A stretch of 5,752 nt of DNA from Deltaproteobacteria bacterium. Its GTDB lineage: Bacteria; Myxococcota; XYA12-FULL-58-9; JAUUZB01. Both the position numbers and the translations under genes were made by a program. This document shows, piece by piece, positions 1 through 2,469 of this stretch (positions within the stretch are counted from its first letter, which is position 1; every line of letters begins with the position of its first letter). Location: the NCBI GenBank assembly GCA_030590185.1, contig JAUUZB010000328.1, positions 1 through 5,752 on the forward strand. The letters are read 5' to 3'. The notes beneath the pieces are model-generated. The model made no database searches. It was not told the origin of the DNA and saw nothing but the letters and a program-made list of their open reading frames with translations.

Positions 1-13
1 AAATGGGTCTAGA

Positions 14-29
14 TATGACATCTGTCATA
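14..29. promoter_or_regulatory. Perfect dyad TATGACA-TC-TGTCATA, operator-like site 1
   Basis: Two perfectly complementary 7-base arms (14-20 and 23-29) are separated by two bases. Short, tightly spaced dyads in AT-rich intergenic DNA are typical of homodimeric repressor or activator sites. Sites of the same geometry recur at 360-375 and 598-613. I cannot assign it to a named regulator family. The regulated gene could lie to the left of the window or be the acyltransferase far downstream. Confidence 0.45.
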
Positions 30-359
30 CGCCCAAGAACACCGTGACGCGGCGCGTCGGTCTGGGATGGTACGCTCCGTCTAGCATGCTCCCGTCGGAG
101 CGAACGCCCTCGGCTCCGTCCCTAGGAGACGGAATTCGCCCGGAGTGGGTCCGGATCCTCCCAAAGTGGTCTAACCTGTGGAAATTCCGGCAAAGAAGAC
201 CCCGGCTTCGACTGGTCAAACCTTCCGACCAAGGCTCCCGGCCCGGGATGTCGTTTCGATCCACGGGAAGCGGAGATCGACGATCCGCCCGAAGCGCTCG
301 AGGGGATCGTTGACGGCCCCTGAGCCAACGGCCCATCGCAACGCGTTAACCTAGTGTGT

Positions 360-375
360 GATGATATTCGTCATA
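360..375. promoter_or_regulatory. Imperfect dyad GATGATA-TT-CGTCATA, operator-like site 2
   Basis: Aligned without gaps to site 1 (14-29), 12 of 16 positions match, including all but one of the right-arm bases. The left arm is degenerate (GATGATA against TATGACA). It also belongs to a longer imperfect repeat: GTTAAC at 345-350, TGTGAT at 357-362 and TATTCGTCAT at 365-374 recur in the same order and nearly the same spacing at 638-667. It is probably a weaker copy of the same protein-binding site. Confidence 0.35.
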
Positions 376-497
376 TTCCAGACAGCGACGCACGCGGGCC
401 AACGGCAGATCCTCGATCGCGGGGCGGCCCAGGGCGCTGCCCCGGACATCGGTTTTTTGGCCCCACCTGGGGGATTTCGGTTGGAAAGAAGGGGATG

Positions 498-544
498 AGC
501 CCGTTGCGGTGGATCCCCAGGGGCCTCCGCCGTGCCCCCGGGCT
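498..544. repeat. Nested inverted repeat (strong potential hairpin)
   Basis: AGCCCG (498-503) pairs with CGGGCT (539-544). Inside it GCGGTGG (506-512) pairs with CCTCCGC (524-530) apart from one central mismatch, and CCCCAGGGG (515-523) forms the apex. Three nested layers in 47 bases make a strong hairpin in RNA or single-stranded DNA. No T-run follows, so it is not a standard terminator. It lies 54 bases upstream of dyad 3. GC-rich sequence makes such pairing easier by chance. Confidence 0.4.
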
Positions 545-597
545 GGCATTGGGTCGTCACCAACGCCGCTGGAATCCGATGGACAGGTAATGGTGGA

Positions 598-613
598 CTT
601 GACGAGCGTCATA
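598..613. promoter_or_regulatory. Dyad CTTGACG-AG-CGTCATA, operator-like site 3, overlapping a -10-like box
   Basis: TGACG (600-604) and CGTCA (607-611) form perfect 5-base arms two bases apart, the same geometry as site 1. The right arm continues as CGTCATA, as in site 2, and runs into TATAAT at 612-617. A protein bound here would overlap the -10 region of any promoter that uses that box, which would normally mean repression. This is the dyad closest to the acyltransferase start, about 180 bases upstream. Confidence 0.45.
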
Positions 614-617
614 TAAT
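612..617 (+). promoter_or_regulatory. Candidate -10 box TATAAT
   Basis: This is a perfect match to the sigma-70-type -10 hexamer inside an AT-rich patch of an otherwise GC-rich region. No good -35 hexamer lies 16-18 bases upstream; the candidates around 588-595 read like AATGGT. The TTGACG at 599-604 is only seven bases away, too close to serve as its -35, although it could pair with the poorer TCTAAG at 621-626 (16-base spacer). Transcription from here would give an acyltransferase leader of about 165 bases. The weak -35 would fit an activated promoter, but this is not proven. Confidence 0.35.
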
Positions 618-637
618 TGTTCTAAGTGCGCGGTGTT

Positions 638-667
638 GTTAACTTGTGATATCGACTATTTGTCATG
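638..667. repeat. Imperfect repeat of the 345-375 box
   Basis: The order GTTAAC (638-643), TGTGAT (645-650), TATTTGTCAT (657-666) repeats the elements at 345-350, 357-362 and 365-374. The distance from GTTAAC to the TATTYGTCAT block is 19 bases here and 20 there. The last block is identical in nine of ten bases. Unlike site 2, no left dyad arm is present here, so this copy carries only the half-site TGTCAT. It may be a further contact point for the same regulator upstream of the acyltransferase. Confidence 0.35.
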
Positions 668-732
668 CGCGGCGGCCGGAATAGGGAGTAAACGACCGTC
701 AACCCTGGAGCTAGGCTAAGGGTGCGGACGCA

Positions 733-761
733 GGAACTTTGAACGTTTGCCCCGGCTCGGT
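733..761 (+). promoter_or_regulatory. Possible ECF (sigma-E-like) promoter before the acyltransferase gene
   Basis: GGAACTT at 733-739 equals the classical sigma-E -35 element. A TCGGT at 757-761 follows after 17 bases and is only a loose match to a -10 of that class. Transcription would begin near 770, just before the ribosome binding site, giving a short leader. The same GGAACTT heptamer occurs at 1887-1893 upstream of the ACP gene, though with a 22-base gap to the next TCGGT. The match is suggestive only. Confidence 0.22.
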
Positions 762-777
762 CCCTCAAAGGGTTCAT

Positions 778-784
778 AGAGGAG
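778..784 (+). promoter_or_regulatory. Ribosome binding site fixing the TTG start of the acyltransferase
   Basis: AGAGGAG ends six bases before the TTG at 791. This strong Shine-Dalgarno match with ideal spacing supports the non-ATG start. The first in-frame ATG, at 821, lies inside the conserved N-terminal strand just before the FPGQ motif and would remove part of the fold. A small CCCT-CAA-AGGG hairpin (762-772) sits directly upstream. Confidence 0.75.
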
Positions 785-790
785 TATCCC

Positions 791-1771
791 TTGCACGATT
801 CCGCCAAACAGCCGGTGTTCATGTTTCCCGGCCAGAGCTCCTGCTACCCGAGCATGCTCGAGAAGCTGGTGGAGCTCCACGCGCCTGGCCGTCAGATCAT
901 CGCCGAGGCGTCGGATACCCTGGGTCGCGACATCGCCGCCCACTACCGCAGTGACAACCCGGACATCTTTGCCCGCAACCGCGACGTTCAAATCGGCATG
1001 TTCCTGGCCAACCATCTCTTCCTGCGCATTCTCGAGGCGGAGGGGATCCGGGCCGATTTTTCCCTCGGGCTGAGCCTCGGTGAGTGGAATCACCTGGTGC
1101 ACATCGACGCGGTCGATTTCGACGACGCCTTGCTCGCGGTGGAAGAACGGGGCCGCGCCTACGACGATGGTCCCCGCGGCATCATGGCCGCCATCTTCCC
1201 GATCGATCTCGAGGAGCTCGAGCAGAGCGTAGTGCGAGCCCGCAACGCGGGCGTGGTCGAGGTGGTGAACCTCAACTCCCCCCGCCAGCAGGTGGTCGCC
1301 GGTGAGCCGGCGGCGGTGGATGAGCTGTTGCGGATCCTCGACGAGGAGACCTACGTCAACGCGGTGGTGATCGAGAAGCACGTGCCGATGCACTCGTCGA
1401 TGTTCGAGCCGGTGGGCCACCGTTTCGCAGAGCACCTCGGGCAGGTGAGCTTCCGGCCGCCGCGCTCGGTCTACCTGCCGAACCGACTCGGTGAATTCGT
1501 GACGGACCCGAGCCGTGACGCCTTCGTGGATCTGCTCTCCACCCACGTCCATCGGCCGGTGCTGTGGCGCCAATCGGTCGACCGGGTCGTCGATCGCTGG
1601 CCCGAGGCTATTCTGATCGAAGTGGGCCCCAAGCAGATCCTGGGCGGGATGCTCGGCAAGAAGTGGCACCGTAAGGTGCCGAAGTTCAGCACCGACAGCC
1701 AAGAGAACACCGCCGCAAACCTGCGCAAACTCGTCGAGGATGTACGCGCCTTGACCGGCACCTTTCACTGA
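791..1771 (+). CDS. Free-standing malonyl/acyl-CoA:ACP acyltransferase (FabD / trans-AT type)
   Basis: This 326-residue cytosolic enzyme would move an acyl group, probably malonyl, from CoA to the phosphopantetheine thiol of an acyl carrier protein. The N-terminal FPGQ motif (12-15) places Q15 where FabD has its oxyanion-hole Gln. The nucleophile elbow GLSLGE (93-98) gives Ser95, with Leu where most family members have His (GHSxGE). R120 in EERG matches the carboxylate-binding Arg of malonyl transferases, and H201 in HVPMHS is the catalytic His. A C-terminal EVGPKQIL matches the family's EVGP motif. The Gln that FabD has before the PV-W motif seems to be His here. The length is close to a normal FabD (about 310), so the domain is complete and not part of a modular synthase. 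The start is TTG with a strong ribosome binding site. An ACP gene follows after 219 bases, suggesting a dedicated AT/ACP pair as in trans-AT polyketide clusters. The primary fatty-acid FabD is less likely because no fabH, fabG or fabF neighbour is seen. Malonyl preference is inferred from R120. Confidence 0.88.
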   Translation: MHDSAKQPVFMFPGQSSCYPSMLEKLVELHAPGRQIIAEASDTLGRDIAAHYRSDNPDIFARNRDVQIGMFLANHLFLRILEAEGIRADFSLGLSLGEWNHLVHIDAVDFDDALLAVEERGRAYDDGPRGIMAAIFPIDLEELEQSVVRARNAGVVEVVNLNSPRQQVVAGEPAAVDELLRILDEETYVNAVVIEKHVPMHSSMFEPVGHRFAEHLGQVSFRPPRSVYLPNRLGEFVTDPSRDAFVDLLSTHVHRPVLWRQSVDRVVDRWPEAILIEVGPKQILGGMLGKKWHRKVPKFSTDSQENTAANLRKLVEDVRALTGTFH

Positions 1772-1990
1772 GCCGGTCCGCCGCCCTTCGACAGGAACGA
1801 GAGACGTGGTCGTTTTCGTCAAACAAAATCGCCAACCGGTCCCCGGACCCCTTGATTGTTCGGCGCAAGCCATGCAGTAAGGGCCCGGAACTTCGGGCCG
1901 TGTGGCGGCGGAGAGTCGGTTTTCGGGGGAGAGCTAGATGGGCGGTTCACGACAACGAATCGCTGCAAGGAAAGTAACGGAGAATCCCAG
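1772..1990 (+). other. Structured spacer between acyltransferase and ACP genes
   Basis: At 219 bases the gap is long for two cooperating genes. It holds no separate gene. It contains the perfect hairpin GGCCCG-GAACTT-CGGGCC (1882-1899), a short GGC-GCAA-GCC hairpin with a GNRA loop (1862-1871), a GACG/CGTC stem (1803-1820) and a GGTCC/GGACC dyad (1838-1849). TCCGCCGCC (1777-1785) is fully complementary to GGCGGCGGA (1904-1912) and could close the whole set into one domain of about 136 bases. No T-run follows any stem, so a simple intrinsic terminator is not supported. The spacer could be a leader or processing element, or hold a second promoter for the ACP. In GC-rich DNA some of this pairing is expected by chance. 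Confidence 0.35.
1979..1983 (+). promoter_or_regulatory. Ribosome binding site fixing the ATG start of the ACP
   Basis: GGAGA ends seven bases before the ATG at 1991. It selects this start over the upstream in-frame TTG at 1856, which would add 45 residues without any ACP character and has no ribosome binding site. Confidence 0.75.
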
Positions 1991-2254
1991 ATGGTCACCA
2001 AAGATAAGGTCATGGACGTCGTCAAAGAGAACTTGATGGACAACCTCGAGGACGTCGAGGAAGGCGCCATCACCGCCGAGGTCTCGATGAAGGAGCTGGG
2101 CGCGAACAGCCTGGACATGGTCGAGGTGGTTTCCTGCTCGATGCGCGATCTCAAGGTCAAGGTGCCCCGCTCGGAGCTGGCAGAGCTCAAGAACATCGGC
2201 GAGCTCGTCGACCTGCTCTACCGCGTGGCGCAGGAAAAAGAGCAGGCTGCCTAG
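1991..2254 (+). CDS. Acyl carrier protein, NSL-type (resembles HMG-synthase-cassette donor ACPs)
   Basis: This 87-residue acidic protein has the four-helix ACP pattern. Ser40 in LGANSLDMVEVV (36-47) is the expected phosphopantetheine attachment site. The usual Asp before the Ser is Asn39. Helix III and its approach read VPRSELAELKNIGELVDLL (58-76). From memory, this resembles the stand-alone donor ACPs of beta-branching polyketide cassettes (CurB type, with a similar IPRIELAGAKNIGELADLF) more than primary FAS AcpP, which has the signature DSLDTVELVM. It would carry the malonyl/acetyl unit loaded by the acyltransferase encoded just upstream. The ATG start is set by a good ribosome binding site, and a normal-length ACP results. 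What else it could be: the carrier of another specialised acyl pathway. The ACP identity is near certain; the donor-ACP subtype is inference. Confidence 0.9.
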   Translation: MVTKDKVMDVVKENLMDNLEDVEEGAITAEVSMKELGANSLDMVEVVSCSMRDLKVKVPRSELAELKNIGELVDLLYRVAQEKEQAA

Positions 2255-2331
2255 CCGAGATCTCCATTTCTCAGCCCAGGTCGACCGGGCTCGCGCCCTC
2301 GCTGCGCCCCGACGTCGGCCGACGCAACCGG
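2255..2331. other. Short palindrome-rich gap after the ACP gene
   Basis: The 77-base gap carries GGTCGACC (2279-2286), the hairpin GGGC-TCGC-GCCC (2287-2298) and the overlapping palindromes CCGACGTCGG (2309-2318) and GTCGGCCGAC (2314-2323). No T-run follows, so termination after the ACP is possible only in a Rho-assisted or atypical form. No recognisable ribosome binding site precedes the GTG at 2332. Confidence 0.4.
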
Positions 2332-2469
2332 GTGCTCAGGATCTCTAGGACGGGCCCCACGCCTCTCCTGAACCGTGACCCGCTTCTCAATCCCCTGAGC
2401 CCCGCTCCCTTCCCCATCCTCCTAGTCGCCGCGGCGGGCATCCTGCTCGGGTCCCTGCCTGCCCACGCT
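2332..2469 (+). other. Predicted signal peptide of the nucleotidase-like protein
   Basis: Residues 1-46 contain Arg3, Arg6 and Arg15, then a hydrophobic stretch ILLVAAAGILLG (29-40) and SLPAHA before Gly47, a standard signal peptidase I site. The n-region of about 26 residues is long, which may mean that translation really starts a little downstream at a CTG (2368); no alternative ATG, GTG or TTG is in frame there. No lipobox Cys follows the core. Confidence 0.7.

Larger units (their letters stand above)
1..790. other. Long intergenic/leader region without a convincing gene
   Basis: I see no protein-coding gene here. The reading frames that stay open are short, overlap on both strands, and translate to Arg/Ser/Pro-rich strings without recognisable domains or a good ribosome binding site. 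No tRNA or rRNA signature is visible. The region is mostly GC-rich and full of short inverted repeats: arms 73-79/96-102, 115-120/128-133, 301-305/317-321, 420-425/439-444 and 498-503/539-544. Three AT-richer islands (about 10-30, 340-380, 598-667) carry related dyads, listed separately. The last island ends about 125 bases before the acyltransferase start and is the best place for its promoter. The size of the region leaves room for regulatory DNA or an unrecognised non-coding RNA, but nothing here proves one. Confidence 0.7.

Noticed and set aside
115..133. Hairpin TCCGTC-CCTAGGA-GACGGA as a terminator
   Set aside because: No T-run follows the six-base stem, and similar hairpins are frequent in this GC-rich region.
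2..313. Plus-strand frame open from the left edge to 313, with an internal start at 44
   Set aside because: The product is rich in Arg, Ser and Pro, has no recognisable domain or ribosome binding site, and competes with equally long frames on the other strand. A fragment of a repeated element remains possible but unsupported.
420..458. Intrinsic terminator: CGGGGC/GCCCCG stem followed by TTTTTT
   Set aside because: Eight bases (445-452) separate the stem from the T-run, too many for a normal intrinsic terminator, and no gene upstream needs one.
599..617. TTGACG and TATAAT as a sigma-70 promoter pair
   Set aside because: Only seven bases separate them, far below the 16-18 needed. The TTGACG is better explained as the left arm of dyad 3.
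716..1873. Minus-strand open frame of 385 codons opposite the acyltransferase gene
   Set aside because: It is a codon-structure shadow of the high-GC acyltransferase gene. The translation is His/Val/Arg-rich with no domain, while the opposite strand has all acyltransferase motifs.
1856..1990. N-terminal extension of the ACP from TTG 1856
   Set aside because: The extra 45 residues have no ACP character and no ribosome binding site. The ATG at 1991 has a good one and gives a normal ACP length.
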